Positions 46,718 to 59,699 of a stretch of 64,000 bases of DNA are shown here, in pieces; within the stretch, counting starts at the first letter, position 1, and the number at the start of each line of letters is the position of its first letter. The translations under genes and the position numbers were made by a program. The DNA comes from Wurfbainia villosa (lineage: Eukaryota > Streptophyta > Magnoliopsida > Zingiberales > Zingiberaceae): NCBI GenBank assembly GCA_025175895.1, contig CM046003.1:47796335-47860334 (forward strand). Reading direction: 5' to 3'. Below the pieces are notes generated by a model, which was not told the origin of the DNA, did not search any database, and saw only the letters and a program-made list of their open reading frames with translations.

Positions 46718-46942
46718 AATTCGATTACAAACATTCAACAGAAAAAAACAAAGAAACAATCAAATGAAATCTTGCTGTCCAAAATTTGGAATAGGGCTGA
46801 AGTTGGAGCTAGCCAGAGCTGTGAAAGAGCTGTCGACGGTGCGGTGGAGTGGATGAGCGAGATGTAATCAGAGGGCTACTGGAGCTATTGAATGGTTGTC
46901 AGAGATGGGGCGAATGAAGGTGAGAACGGAGGGGAATCCTAT

Positions 46943-48142
46943 TGTAGGATCGGTGGCCGACTAGAGGGGGTGAATAGCCTTCCTCGTGTACGGTGGAGAT
47001 CGTTCGTTGATTGCTCATCTACAAGCTTGTTAGCGCAGTAGAAATGTAATGCTAAAGTAAAACAATTAATACAAAGCAATAAGAAAGGAGACAGACGCTA
47101 ACACGAGTGCGTAACGTGGTTCACGGCCCTTGCTGCTAATCCACGACCCGATTTGTTCCAAGGTGAATCACTCCTTAATCAATCCACTAATCTCTCCTTT
47201 GCACAAAGCTAGGTAGAGGTAACCTTTCTTACACAAATCACTCCTCTTACAATATGATTGAACTAAGATCAAGGAAGAGGATTGAAAATGTGTTGGGCAC
47301 TTGAGAGATGTTTAGAGGTTAAGCATTAACCATCCCAAGTCACCCAAGGCCCCTTTTTATAGAGAAGAATTCATTCTTCCCGTTGGGCACCGAGCAATCG
47401 ATTGATGCAGCCATCAGTCGACTGCTGCTAGAGTGGTTTCCTCACAATGGCTTCATCCACGTTGGATTCCAACCAACAACTTCGTTCGGTTACGTATTGC
47501 TTTCCCATCGATCGGCCCGATGGGCCGGTCGAGTGATCGGGCCGATCATTCGACTCTCTAACCTGTATTACCACGAAACCCTCGCGGCGGTCATGCCATC
47601 GTTGGCTCGTGTTTGGCGACTTCGAACACTAGTCGAGTCTTGATCGACTTGGGCGATCATTACCACTTCATGGTAGTCAACTAATGTCGGGAAAACCCAT
47701 CCGACACTTAGCTATTTGGCCAAGTTCACCTACGAGCTACCCCATCCCGGGTTGCAATAGCTCACTCTCATCTTCCCTTGGAGTCCCTTGCCTTGAAGTT
47801 CTCTTCGTCCGGCCACGTCCCTCAAATCTGCCAAGCGTACGGCTTTGCAGTGTCATCCTTCGTGTCTCGCGCTAAAGTCTACTTCATTTGGCTTCACTCT
47901 AATGCTCCTCGTCCGGTGATCCCTCGGATGCACCAAGTGCACGGCTTCCGCAATGCATCTTTCACCGACTCAAGGACCAAGTCATGAGATGGTGAATCTT
48001 GCCAATGCTATCGTCAAGCCATGCATGTGCGAATTACTAAGTCCTGCATGATTTCAATGAACATATCAAATTCATAACAACCTAACTTAAAACCTTTGCC
48101 ACACATATCAAAACCACATCACATGGGTTGATTGCCCTAATA
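46943..48142 (-). repeat. B 3' LTR
   Basis: On + it starts TGTAGGATCGG and ends CCCTAATA (CA changed to TA), then the complement of a polypurine tract follows. It is about 80 bp shorter than the 5' LTR, mostly because the palindrome array (47395-47690) is reduced and altered. The TATA box is the complement of about 47354-47361. Confidence 0.87.
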
Positions 48143-49259
48143 ATCTCCCCCTTTTTGATGTGTGGTAATCCGTTTAAGTTAGGTAAAACAATTACAAAAA
48201 TACATAAGGCAAGAAAGCATGTAAGTAAACATGAGTATCACAACTCCCCCTTAAACATGCAACTCCCCCTTAACACATGCTAATTCTCCCCCTATCATGA
48301 TTAACTTAAACTCATCGTTTCTCCCCCTTTGACACCATCAAAAATATTATACAAATGTTATACAAGCATGGCATCAGGTCTAATGGAAGAAAATACCAAA
48401 AATCAACTCAAAACCTGATAAAACAAGTTATTATGCTCGTGCACAGTACATCAGTCGACTGAATCAGAGCATCAGTTGACAGGCACCTAAATTTCAAAAT
48501 TTTTGATTTTCGAAGTCCAATTTCAGAAATGCACCAGAAATTATAGAAAATTCGAAAAATCATGAAAATTGAAAAACAAATTTCTTATAAGTCCCTTTAA
48601 CAGTGAAAAATAGTTTTTTTTTTATGAAAATTCATTTAATTTCCAAATATTTGGCAAAAACTCAAAGATGTTGAAAATCACTAAAAATTTTATCAATTTG
48701 GATGCCTAGTTTTGCCTTGAATTGTTTTAAATCATGAACATGCAGATTGTCAAACATAATATGGTTTTAAAACATTTAAAATATCCAACTATGATCTATG
48801 GGTAATATATCCCTTGATTAAACATTTGCTTTCCCCATAGTTGGACTATGATTGCTCTATTGATACACTTAATGACCCATCTAAATGCCATAAGCATTAG
48901 TGAACCATTTGTATCATCCTATCATCTCACCCATTGCTATGTTCTCAATCAAGTTAGCCTTATAGTGAGTGTGAGATGTGACTAAGGTATTTATACTTAA
49001 CCATAATTTTCATGCAATTCTATCAAGGTTAAATATCATCCTAAAAACCCAATCATGAACATGCATCAAGATCATAAAACATCAATTATTGCATATCATG
49101 ATTATAAATCACTAATTACATATCATGATCATAAAACAAAGATTATACATAATTTCATGTTATGATCACATTATCATCACCCAACACTATACATCAAAAA
49201 GTTATAACCCACATCATCCTAAGTCAACCATATAATATGATATGAATAAAGTCCACTAT
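48143..49259 (-). other. B 3' noncoding internal region
   Basis: AT-rich, with a CAGTCGACTG word at about 48451. Similar to C 42910-44001. It ends at the GGTTG duplication of the Copia element. Confidence 0.7.
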
Positions 49260-49264
49260 GGTTG

Positions 49265-51067
49265 TGTTAGTTAAAGCCCTAGAACCAATCATGTGATGGT
49301 TGAATAGGGAACATTTTGTATCATATTCTATAAAGGTAAAGGATTGGTTATTATATTTACATCTTGCTTGTGCCAGCTAATTTAAATATAATAATGCCCT
49401 AGAAAAGTAGGTTCTTATCTACAGCACATCAATTGGCAGAATTGATTATGAGAGGCTGTAGAGAACACTTTCCTAAATGTTCCTAGTCGAGTATTAATAT
49501 GCAAGGGCAATATTAATACATAAAGACTAGCATGTAGGTCAATTGATGACTTGATCTCACAAGTCATGGATATATGATATCAAGTTGACACATGGGTATA
49601 TATTGGAGAATATATACTGAACTGACCCGCCATGAGAAAGTTTCATGGATCGTTATATGAGTGTCATAAACTTTCTCATGTGACTATTGGTATGAATAGT
49701 CCTCAGACCTGAAGTCACTACGGTTCCCTACATAAGGAGTTATGTACTTTGGTATCGTCAAACGTCACCCGTAACAGGGTGGACCATAAAGGCGATTACT
49801 GGGTATGTAACAAATTATGCGGAGGGATGTGAGTGATGTAGATGGGATCTATCCCTTCCATATGACGGGAGTGATATCGGTGGGCCCCTTGATTGAGTAG
49901 AACTACTAAAACGCATGGTCATGCTCGAATGAGTCAATATGAGATATTGAGCTCATTTGTTTGAGTTAGTTTACTCAGGGATCAAGAAACACATAGATTG
50001 ATCGAGGATGACACGTCTATGCCTCATTGATCAATCTGATATCAAGGATAGAAGGACACGGTCATATATTATAGTAGTCACGGAAAGGTTAGTCGGATCT
50101 TGACTTATCTCATAACTTGGGTAGCAATGATGTATTGCTAGATGCCGCTCATTGCTTGTGTATCTAAAAGAGTTTAGGTCCACTGCCAACGTTATGAGAG
50201 CCTATAGGGTCACACACAAAGAGCATGATAATTAGAGGAATTAGAGTATTCTAGTTTGACTAGAATAATTTGGGAATAAGCTTAAGTACAAAATGGTTTT
50301 GGACTTTAAGCTTAATGAGAATTTTAGCTAATTGATTTAATGAGATTAATTCAATATGTTACCTTATTGATTTAATAAGATTAATTCAATATGATAACAT
50401 AAGCTTAATTGAATTAATAAGATTAATTCAACATGCATGAATGCCACATAAGAATGCCACATAAGCATGCCACCTAAGCATCCACCTAAGCTAGTTATGT
50501 GAAGGAAACAAAATGGTTTTGTCTCCTTATGGGCCAAACAAGGAAGCCAAATCCTTTTGAGTGTGTCTCAATGCAATGGATTGCATTGAATGTGAAGGAG
50601 GTGAAGGGTTTTTCCAACCCTATAAAAGGCTCCATGGAGTGTGGCCATAGAGTTTTTGGTGTTGTGGTTGTGAGAGAGCTTGGTGGAAGCTTTAGTTGTG
50701 TGGGTTTGTGAGTGTAGGCTAGCAAGAAGAGGAGTCTTCTTCCTTCTCTCCTTTTCCCTCTCTTCCTCTCCTTTAGGGACTTCTCTAGCAAGAAGTAAAG
50801 GAGAGCTTTCTAGTTTTCCTTTGTGAGACAAGAGCGTGCTCGTGTGGATACGTATAGAGGCACTGGACACTTGAACGTGCTAAAGATCCAACAAACAAAA
50901 GGAAGAAGCGGATTAACAAGGGCACGCAACAAAGGTAATCCTCTCCTATAAGATAGGTTTGGTTTAGAGAAATTTATTTTATACGAGTTTGCTTTTCGCA
51001 TGGATCACTGGAAGGGATCCTATTTTCCGCTAAGCATATGCCATTTGGCATAAGAGATTTCCCTACA
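49265..51067 (+). repeat. Copia 5' LTR
   Basis: Starts TGTTAGTTAAAGCCC, ends CCCTACA, with TATA box TATAAAAG at 50621-50628. Differences from the 3' LTR are often small indels at CAG, CTG or GGCCGGCC sites. Confidence 0.94.
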
Positions 51068-51070
51068 AAG

Positions 51071-51083
51071 GGTATCAGAGCCA
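51071..51083 (+). other. Copia primer binding site
   Basis: GGTATCAGAGCC lies three bases after the LTR; initiator Met tRNA type. Confidence 0.88.
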
Positions 51084-52237
51084 CTTATGTAAAGATCGTA
51101 TAAAATAGGTTTTCTATTTTATATGTGATATAGAAGTAGGATAAATTTTATTATGAGTTGATAATTGCATTAGCAAATTTTCAAACATAATAAAATATCC
51201 AATATCTTTTAAAAGTTAAAATGACATGGTGCATGGTTATGGCCTAGTCCCAAAAGTTTGTGATTGTGTGTTGTAATTTTAATACTACATGGTCGTGCCT
51301 TTCTCCTAATATTCTTGTTGTAAAATTAGTTTTAGACTAATGTAACTCGAGTATTTCTCCTTTTGTAATGTACAAAACAAGGATGGAGGGTCCATTGAAG
51401 ATGAGGTTACAAGGAGGAAGTCACACACAAGACAACCAAAAGGAAGCACTTAGGAGAAGATGCTATCCCTAGGTTGACCAATCAATCTTTTCATTGGCTT
51501 GAGAAGATTGTAGAATAAGGGCCATAACCATGACACGTTAGTTTAATATGTATGTGATGCATGTTAGTTTAGCTTGTATGTGATGCATGATTAGTTTAGC
51601 TTATATGTGATGTATGCTAATATGTATATGATACATGTTTATTTCTTAATAAGTCTAAACGATATGCCTACCAAAGTTGGTACTCACTACTTCCTCGATC
51701 ATTTGTTATTGGGTTTGCCAAAGCAAAGCAATGCATTTTATCTTGGATGGGTGCGAGTGGACAATCGTGATGTCCCGCCATCGCCTTGGTTAAGACTTAA
51801 TTAAGTGTTTTCTTAATTGGTTAAGAAAGTAGAGGCTTCTCTTAGCTTTGAACATAAGTGTTAACATTAGTTTTGTGGGATTTCCTAACATCACTTTGTC
51901 TTAGAAGTGGTCGCGGTTCGATATCCAAGAAGGCCCTCAGGCTCGCCACACCGAAGTTGGTTTAGGAATAAACACTAAACTAATCTAAAACTTAACCAAA
52001 GCTATTAAAGAGTTACATCAGATGTAATTGGCAAAAGATTGCCTACCTAATTATACTACGTCTTGGGCGATTAGCCAAAGCTAACTCAAGACGACTTATG
52101 ATGTGGATCTTTATCCCATATAAATTTATAGCTAAATAGTAGCTATGAGAATTTAGTGGGAGCCTCATTTAATTAAAGGCCTAATTAAATGATTTAGGTA
52201 TGATACTTAACTTTGCATTTTAATGTTGTAGATCACC
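51084..52237 (+). other. Copia leader region
   Basis: 1.15 kb of AT-rich untranslated leader between the primer site and gag. No protein domain was seen. Confidence 0.7.
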
Positions 52238-53012
52238 ATGTCATCTAACACGACACACCCCCTCAACTTGCGATCTGTCCTTGAGAAGGACAAGCTCAAT
52301 GGAGCAAACTTTCTTGACTGGTATAGGAACTTGAGGATTATCCTCAAGCAAGAACGCAAACTATATGTCCTAGAGCAGGCTACCCCTGAAATACCCGCCC
52401 CTACGGCCACTCGTGCTGAAAAGGATGCTTATAAGAAGCATCAAGATGACGCATTAGATGTGTCATGCCTTATGCTTGCCACCATGAACTCTGAGCTTTA
52501 GAAGCAACATGAGAACATGGATGCCTATGATATGGTTGAGCATTTGAAACAACTATATCAAGGACAAGCTAGGCACGAGCGTTTTGAAGTGTCTAAGGCT
52601 CTTTTTGCATGCAAGATGCAAGAAGGAACACCTGTAGAAACTCACGTACTCAAAATGATTGGGTACGTTGAGAACCTTGAAAGACTAGGTTTTCCACTGA
52701 GCCAAGAATTGGCAACCGATGTTATCCTGCAATCGCTGCTTTAAGCATACAATCAATTCGTCATGAATTATAACATGAATGAAATTGATAAACCTTGCTC
52801 GAGATTCTCGATGTTGAGAATCACAACCAAATCTCAAGAAGAAAGTTAGTAATGTACTAATGGTCAAGAAGGACAAAGGTAAGCGCAAAGGCAAGGGTAA
52901 GACCCAAGCCAAAGGCAAGGACAATTCATCCACTTCAAAGGGTAAAGGTAAAGTACCTAAGGAAGGGGACTGCTTCCATTGCGGTGAGATCGACATCGAA
53001 GCGGAACTGCAA
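52238..53012 (+). pseudogene. gag: Copia Gag, broken
   Basis: Starts at ATG 52238 (MSSNTTHPLNLRSVLEKDKL) and continues NGANFLDWYRNLRIILKQE, the usual N-terminal pattern of plant Copia Gag. A TAG at 52499 (codon before KQHENMDAYDMV) and a TAA at 52742 interrupt it. A Lys/Gly-rich stretch follows. A zinc knuckle start CFHCGEI is at 52971, but a small deletion shifts the frame before its His and last Cys. Confidence 0.85.
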
Positions 53013-53640
53013 AGTCTACCTTGAGGAAGTAAAGAACAAGAGAAGTGGGACTTCTGCCTCAGGTATACACGTTATAGAAGTTAATCTATCTATTTCTTCT
53101 ACATGGGTATTAGATACCGGATGTGCATCTCACATTTGTACTAATGTGCAGGGACTAAGAAATAGTAGAATAATGGCAAAGGGCGAAGTGGACCTACGAG
53201 TAGGCAATGGCGCAAAAGTTGCTGCTGTAGCTGTAGGAACATATTCTTTGTCTTTGCCCACTGGGCTTATCTTAGAACTAGAGGAGTTCTTCTATGTACC
53301 TGCATTAACCAAGAACATAATTTCTGTATCTTGTTTAGACAAGAAAAACTTTTCTTTTATAATAAAGGACAAATGTTGTTCCATTTATTTAAATGAAATG
53401 TTCTATTGTAATGCACCACTTATGAATGGTCTCTATGTTCTAGATTTAGATAACCCAATTTATAACGTAAATACCAAACGGTTCAAATTGAATGATTTGA
53501 ACTGTATATATCTTCGCATCGCCGCCTAGGTCACATAAATGAAAACGCATATCCCAACTCCATAAAGATGGATTATTGGACTCATTTGATTTTGAATCAT
53601 ATGAGGTATGCGAGTCTTGTCTTTAGGAAAGATGACTAAA
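53013..53640 (+). pseudogene. Copia protease and pre-integrase region, broken
   Basis: The frame 52984-53529 contains the aspartic protease active site WVLDTGCASHIC (DTG at 53113-53121), then NIISVSCLDKKNFSF and the pre-integrase region up to YLRIAA. A frameshift follows near 53520, where the zinc-binding HH-CC segment of integrase should be. Confidence 0.85.
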
Positions 53641-54600
53641 ACTCCATTTAGTGGACATGGCGAGAGCGATTTGATTTGTTAGGACTCATACATACCGATG
53701 TATGTGGCCCTTTCAATGTCGGGCTGAGGAGGCTATAAGTACTTTATTACTTTCCGATGATATGAGTAGATTTGGCTACTTATATTTGATGAGACATAAG
53801 TCGTAATCCTTTGAAAAGTTCAAAGAATTCAAGAATGAAGTACAAAACCAACTTGGTAAGCGATTAAGCTACTTCGATCGATCGAGGTGGTGAATACCTT
53901 AGTCAAGAGTTTCGTGATCACTGTGGGATAATATCCCAACTCACTCCACCGAACACCACAATGGAATGGTGTATCCGAGAGGAGAAATCGTACTCTATTA
54001 GATATGGTACGATCAATGATGAGTCGATCGATCTACCTACTTCCTTTGGGGTTTAGCTCTAGAGACACCGCTTTCACACTTAATCGCGTTCCATCAAAAG
54101 CCGTAGAAAAGACACCATATATACGATATGGACCGAAGAGTCCCAAAATGTCTTTTATAAAGATTTGGGGTTGTGAAGCTTTACGTTAGACGCCAAGTCT
54201 CGGATAAACTAGGACCCAAATCGGATAAGTGTTATTTTGTAGGATATCCCAAGGAAACTAAGGGATATTACTTTACAATCCCACACTTGGCAAGGTGTTT
54301 GTTGCCGTAAATGCCGTCTTTCTAGAAAGAGAATTTATTTCTAGAAATACTAGTGGAGTAAAATTCATCTTGAAGAAGTTCAAGATGATGATAACACTAA
54401 GGCTTCGATGGAAAATGAACAGGCACCACAAAGTGTTGTGGATGAGGAATTTGTTGCCCAAAGAGTTGTGGAGCAAACACTGCTCAAGTAGACCAACCTC
54501 TTCAGAGATCTAATAGGATCCGCCACAACCCGAGAGATATTCTTTTCTCTTGACTGACAGCGGTGAAGTATTGCTTGTCGATCTTGACGAGCCTACATCC
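53641..54600 (+). pseudogene. Copia integrase, broken
   Basis: DLLGLIHTDVCGPF (about 53674-53715) carries the first Asp of the DDE core. Later integrase pieces appear in several frames (DRSRW near 53880, NTTMEWCIR near 53950, SPKMSFIKIWGCEA near 54140). The frame changes every 50-150 bases. Confidence 0.8.
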
Positions 54601-56116
54601 TATCAAGAAGCTATGATGAGCCCAGATTCGAGAAATGGCTAGAGGCCATGAGATCCAAATGGAATCCATGTACACTAACCAAGTATGGACTTTGGTTGAT
54701 CCACGAAGGGGTAAAACCCATTGGGTGTAAGTGGGTCTTTAAAGTAAAAGGGACATGGATGGTAATAAGCATACCTATAAAGGTAGATTGGTGGCTAAAG
54801 TTCAAACAAATTCATGGTATTGACTATGAAGAAACCTTTTCACCGATTGCGATGCTTAAATCCATTCGGATCATACTTGCTATTGCGACCTACCATGATT
54901 ATGAGATCTGGCGGATGGATGTCAAAACCGCTTTTACGAATGGAAAGCTACTCGAGGATGTGTACATGACACAACGAGGGTTTTGAAGATCCAAAGCATC
55001 TGGAAAGGTATGCAATGCAAAGGTCCATTTATGGACTAAAGCAAGCCTCTCATTTGGAATCTTCAATTCGATGATGCAATCAAAGAGTTTCGTTTCATCA
55101 AGAATGAACAAGATCCTTGTGTCTAAAAGACAAATAGTGGGAGAACACATTGTATTTCTTGTCTTGTATGTAGATGACATACTTCTCGCCGGAAATGATA
55201 TTCCCTCACTCCGGTCTGTGAAGATGTGGTTAGGAATTGTTTCTCGATGAAGGACTTAGGTGTGCCTATATTCTAGGCATCAAGATCTATAGAGATAGAT
55301 CTAGAAGATTACTTGGCCTAAGTCGAGTACATACATTGATAAAGTGCTAGATTGTTTTGCTATGCAAAATTCTAAGTATGGGTTTCTGCCTTTTTCACAT
55401 GGTGTGAGTCTTTCGAAGACTCAATGTCCCTCTTCTAAGGAGGAGAGAGATCGCATGGATAAGATCCCTTATGCATCAGGTATAGGGTCTATCATGTACG
55501 CCATGCTTTGTACTCGTCCTGACGTCTCGTATGCTTTGAGCATGAGTAGATACGATCGATCGGTGAAAGTCATCTGGATAGCGATAAAAATATTCTTAAA
55601 TACTTACGAAGGACGAAAGAATATATTTCGATATTTGGAGGCAATGAGAGCTAGCGTAAAGGGTTACGATGATGCAAGCTTCCAAGCAGACAAGGATGAC
55701 TATAGATACGCAATCGAGTGCGTGTTTTGCACGAATGGTGGGTGTGGTGGAAGAGTTGAGCGAGACCGCGATTCTTGATTCTACAAGTGAGTATATTGCG
55801 CGTCGATGCGTGAAAGGAGGCTGTTTGGCTCCTTCATCGATGAACTTGGGGTAGTTCCTAACATTGCAGATCAATAGACCTCTATTGTGACAACAATGGG
55901 GCTATTACCGCGAGCTAAGTCGATCACATCGTGGACCAAACACATCTTTGCGGCGCTTCCATCTCATTCGAGAGATCATCGATAGAGGAGATGTGAGGAT
56001 ATCTGAAATGCAGCGAAGCTAACATCGCGGATCCATTGACCAAGGCTTTGTACGGAGGAAGCATGATGGTCACACTAGGTCACTAGGTATTAGATATCAT
56101 AGTGATTGGTACTAGT
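54601..56116 (+). pseudogene. Copia reverse transcriptase and RNase H, broken
   Basis: The frame 54648-54986 has GCKWVFKVKG, then DYEETFSPIAMLKSIRIILA and WRMDVKTAFTNG (the first catalytic Asp). LYVDDILLAGND lies near 55164, with the YVDD motif at 55167-55178. 55344-55778 has ASGIGSIMYAMLCTRPDVSYALS and the RNase H start DDASFQADKDD. RNase H ends near 56050 (IADPLTKAL). At least six frameshifts separate these blocks. Confidence 0.88.
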
Positions 56117-56129
56117 GCTAGTGGGAGAT

Positions 56130-57940
56130 TGTTAGTTAAAGCCCTAGAACCAATCATGTGATGGTTGAATAGGGAACATTTTGTATCATATTCTATAAAG
56201 GCAAAAGTTGGTTATTATATTTACATCTTGCTTGTGCGCTAATTTAAATATAATAATGCCCTAGAAAAGTAGGTTCTTATCTATAGCACATCAATTGTAA
56301 TTGATTATGAGAGGTCAGAGAGAACACTTTCCTAAATGTTCCTAGTCAGTATTAATATGCAAGGGCAATATTAATACATAAAGACTAGCATGTAGGTCAA
56401 TTGATGACTTGATCTCACAAGTCATGGATATATGATATCAAGTTGACACATGGGTATATATTGGAGAATATATCTTTGAACTGACCGCCATGAGAAAGTT
56501 TCATGGATCGTTATATGAGTGTCATAAACTTTCTCATGTGACTATTGGTATGAATAGTCCTCGGACACAGAAGTCACTACGGTTCCCTACATAAGGAGTT
56601 ATGTACTTTGGTATCGTCAAACGTCACCCGTAACAGGGTGGACCATAAAGGCGATTACTGGGTATGTAACAAATTATGCGGAGGGATGTGAGTGATGTAG
56701 ATGGGATCTATCACTTCCATATGACGGGAGTGATATCGGTGGGCCCCTTGATTGAGTAGAACTACTAAAACGCATGGCCATGCTCGAATGAGTCAATATG
56801 AGATATTGAGCTCATTTGTTTGAGTTAGTTTACTCAGGGATCAAGAAACACATAGATTGATCGAGGATGACACGGTCTATGCCTCATTGATCAATCTGAT
56901 ATCAAGGATAGAAGGACACGGTCATATATTATAGTAGTCACGGAAAGGTTAGTCGGATCTTGACTTATCTCGTAACTTGGGTAGCAATGATGTATTGCTA
57001 GATGCCGCTCATTGCTTGTGTATCTAAAAGAGTTTAGGTCCACTGCCAACGTTATGAGAGCCTATAGGGTCACACACAAAGAGCATGATAATTAGAGGAA
57101 TTAGAGTATTCTAGTTTGACTAGAATAATTTGGGAATAAGCTTAAGTACAAAATGGTTTTGGACTTTAAGCTTAATAAACAGCTAATTGATTTAATGAGA
57201 TTAATTCAATATGTTACCTTATTGATTTAATAAGATTAATTCAATATGATAACATAAGCTTAATTGAATTAATAAGATTAATTCAACATGCATGAATGCC
57301 ACATAAGAATGCCACATAAGCATGCCACCTAAGCATCCACCTAAGCTAGTTAAGGTGGAAGGAAACAAAATGGTTTTGTCTCCTTAAGTGGCCGGCCAAA
57401 CAAGGAAGCCAAATCCTTTTTGAGTGTGTCTCAATGCAATGGATTGCATTGAATGTGAAGGAGGTGGAAGGGTTTTTTCAACCCTATAAAAGGCTCCATG
57501 GAGTGGCCGGCCATAGAGGGGTTTTTGGTGTTGTGGTTGTGAGAAAGCTTGGTGGAAGCTTTAGTTGTGTGGGTTTGTGAGTGTAGGCTAGCAAGAAGAG
57601 GAGTCTTCTTCTTCCTTTCTCCTTTTCCCTCTCTTCCTCTCCTTTAGGGACTTCTCTAGCAAGAAGTAAAGGAGAGCTCTTCTAGTTTTCCTTTTGTGAG
57701 ACAAGAGTGTGCTCGTGTGGATACGTATAGAGGCACGGACACTTGAACGTGCTAAAGATCCAACAAACAAAAGCAAGAAGCGGGATTAACGAGGGCACGC
57801 AACAAAGGTAATCCTCTCCTATAAGATAGGTTTGGTTTAGAGAAATTTATTTTATACGAGTTTGCTTTCGCATGGATCACTTGGAAGGGATCCTATTTTC
57901 CGTTGCGCATATGCCATTTGGCATACGAGATTTCCCTACA
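56130..57940 (+). repeat. Copia 3' LTR
   Basis: Partner of 49265-51067. TATA box TATAAAAG at 57485-57492. Preceded by purine-rich GTGGGAGAT. Confidence 0.94.
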
Positions 57941-57962
57941 GGTTGACTATCCTAGGGTTTTT

Positions 57963-59638
57963 CTAACCCTTGAGGATGGATTTAGGAACCCAATATAAGT
58001 TCTTTCCTATAGGGTTCACCAAAAACTCCTTAGGGATCCATTTTCTAGCTACCATTGTATTTTTTGCTTGACCCCTAGCAATTAGGCAATGATAAATCTT
58101 TTCATTTTTTTTGTTCCCTTATAACCTAGGCCTTTCTTATTAAAACTTGCCCTTTGGCTCCCAATAATCATGTTTAGGGTGTTGGAGCCAATTGTGAATT
58201 TTTCTAAGGCCTTAGTTAAATGATCTACCTTTTCCCTTAAGGCCTTATTTTCCTCAATACATGCATCATTAACATCAAAAGGAACATAATTAACATGTGA
58301 GCATGCATTTGCTAGTTTTTCTTCTAGGGCCTTAATTTCATTTTGCATGCATTCATTTCTATTTTTCATTTTAAATAAGTCCCTAGTTAAACTTGAAATC
58401 ATGGAAATAATTTTCTTAGGGGAAAGATTTGTTACCATAGTTTCCATATCTTCTTCCTCCGATTCCGATGAGGATGAAGATGAAGCTCCCCCTTTACTTG
58501 AACTTTCCTCCTCACTTGTACTTGCTTCTTGTTCGGAGGATGAGGTGGAGTCCAAGTCTTCTATTTCCATTAGGGCAAGGCTTGTGAAGGCTTCTTCTTC
58601 TTCTGATGAGGATGATGGATCATCCCATTTGACCTTGTGTTCCTTAGCCTTCGCTTTTTCTTTAGTTTTCTTCTCTTCTTCCTTTTTCTTCCTCCCCTTC
58701 TTCTTCTCTTCTTTCTTTCTCTTTTCCTCCTTGCCTTTGTTCAAGAGGGGGCAATCATCTCTTATGTGTCCCTCTCCCTGCCAATTGTAACAAATAATCT
58801 TCCTCCTTGGCCTTCTTCCCCTATCATGAGATTTATTAAATTTAAAATTCTTAAGTGCACGTCTTACCTTTCTTACCATGTAAGCCTCCTCATTGCTATC
58901 CATTTATGAGGAAGAGGATGATTCATCGGATGAAGACGGTGCAATCTCCTTCTTCTTCTTCTTTCCCTTTTCGGCCATGAGCGCTATTCCCCTTGATGGC
59001 TTGATTGGATCTTCTACTATTCCTTCAAGCCTAGACTCGTGTAATTCCATAGTGGAGAAAAATTCATCTAGAGTACTTACCTATAGATTCTTTGAGATAT
59101 AAAATGAGTCCACCATGGAACTCCACCTTGATGATCAAGGGAATGCATCAATTGCCTTCATGATCATATCCCTATTGGAGAGCTTCTCCCCTACACTAGA
59201 TAAACCATTAAGAATTTCTTTAAAACTAGAATGTAAAGATGTTACCTTCTCCCCTTTATCGAGTTTGATATTATTGAGTTGGGAGCGGAGGACATCTCTT
59301 CTTGCTAGCTTAGTCTCGGATGTGCCTTCATGAAGTTCTATAAGCTTTTCTCACATCTCTTTGGTGCTAGCACATTCTCCTATTCGGTTGACTTCTTGTT
59401 GAGGGAGCATGTTGAATAGATGATGCTTGGCCTTTGAATTCGCCAAGTACTCCTCTCTTTGCTTCTTTGTCCATCTCGATTTCTCTAGTGGCTCCCCTTC
59501 CTCATTCGTAGGCAACTCAAAACTGTTTTTCATAATTAACATAATTTCAAAGTCGATTTCGAAAAATACCTCCATTCACTTTTTCCACCAAGCAAATTCC
59601 CCCTCAAACTTTGGTGGATGGATGTTGGAGCCGGCCAT
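57963..59638 (-). pseudogene. gag: B Gag (UBN2-like domain, one zinc knuckle), broken
   Basis: On - it starts at the ATG ending at 59638 (MAGSNIHPPKFEGEFAWW) and stops at 57963. A TGA at 59576-59578 and stops after ASTKEM, SKNL and SSSS interrupt it. UBN2-type Gag features include SRWTKKQREEYLANSKAKHH and the IKLDKGEKVTSLHSSF region. The single knuckle is CYNWQGEGHIRDDC, where the second Cys is Trp; the C copy has the intact CYNCQREGHMRDEC. Lys/Glu- and Ser/Glu-rich stretches follow, then a helix, then the WVPKSILKG end after a frameshift near 58082. The Copia element lies 17 bp beyond the stop. Confidence 0.88.
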
Positions 59639-59686
59639 TGTTGTTGTGCTTATTGCGGTAGTGAGTCCAATGACAAGCAACCTTGA

Positions 59687-59698
59687 CTCTGATACCAC
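59687..59698 (-). other. B primer binding site
   Basis: CTCTGATACCAC on +, next to the 5' LTR at 59700; initiator Met tRNA type. Confidence 0.88.
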
Positions 59699-59699
59699 T

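Larger units (their letters stand above)
49265..57940 (+). mobile_element. Ty1/Copia retrotransposon, full length, flanked by GGTTG
   Basis: LTRs are 49265-51067 and 56130-57940. The target duplication GGTTG is exact at 49260-49264 and 57941-57945. The interior has a primer site, gag, protease, integrase, RT and RNase H in Copia order, then a polypurine tract (about 56117-56129). The LTRs are still very similar, which suggests a recent insertion, yet the coding region has many small frameshifts. It inserted just after the stop of B's gag. Its LTRs are unlike families A and B, so nothing shows it is their helper. Confidence 0.95.

Noticed and set aside
47383..47643. 86-codon frame on + with mixed composition
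   Set aside because: It lies entirely within B's 3' LTR, in the altered palindrome array, and is absent from the 5' LTR.
49265..57940. The Copia element as helper for families A and B
   Set aside because: Both use an initiator Met tRNA primer site, but this is general in Copia. Its LTR ends, U3 and Gag do not resemble A or B, so there is no evidence of a partnership.
58347..58909. Open frames on + rich in Ser/Asp and Phe/Leu
   Set aside because: They are opposite-strand shadows of the Glu/Lys-rich Gag of element B.
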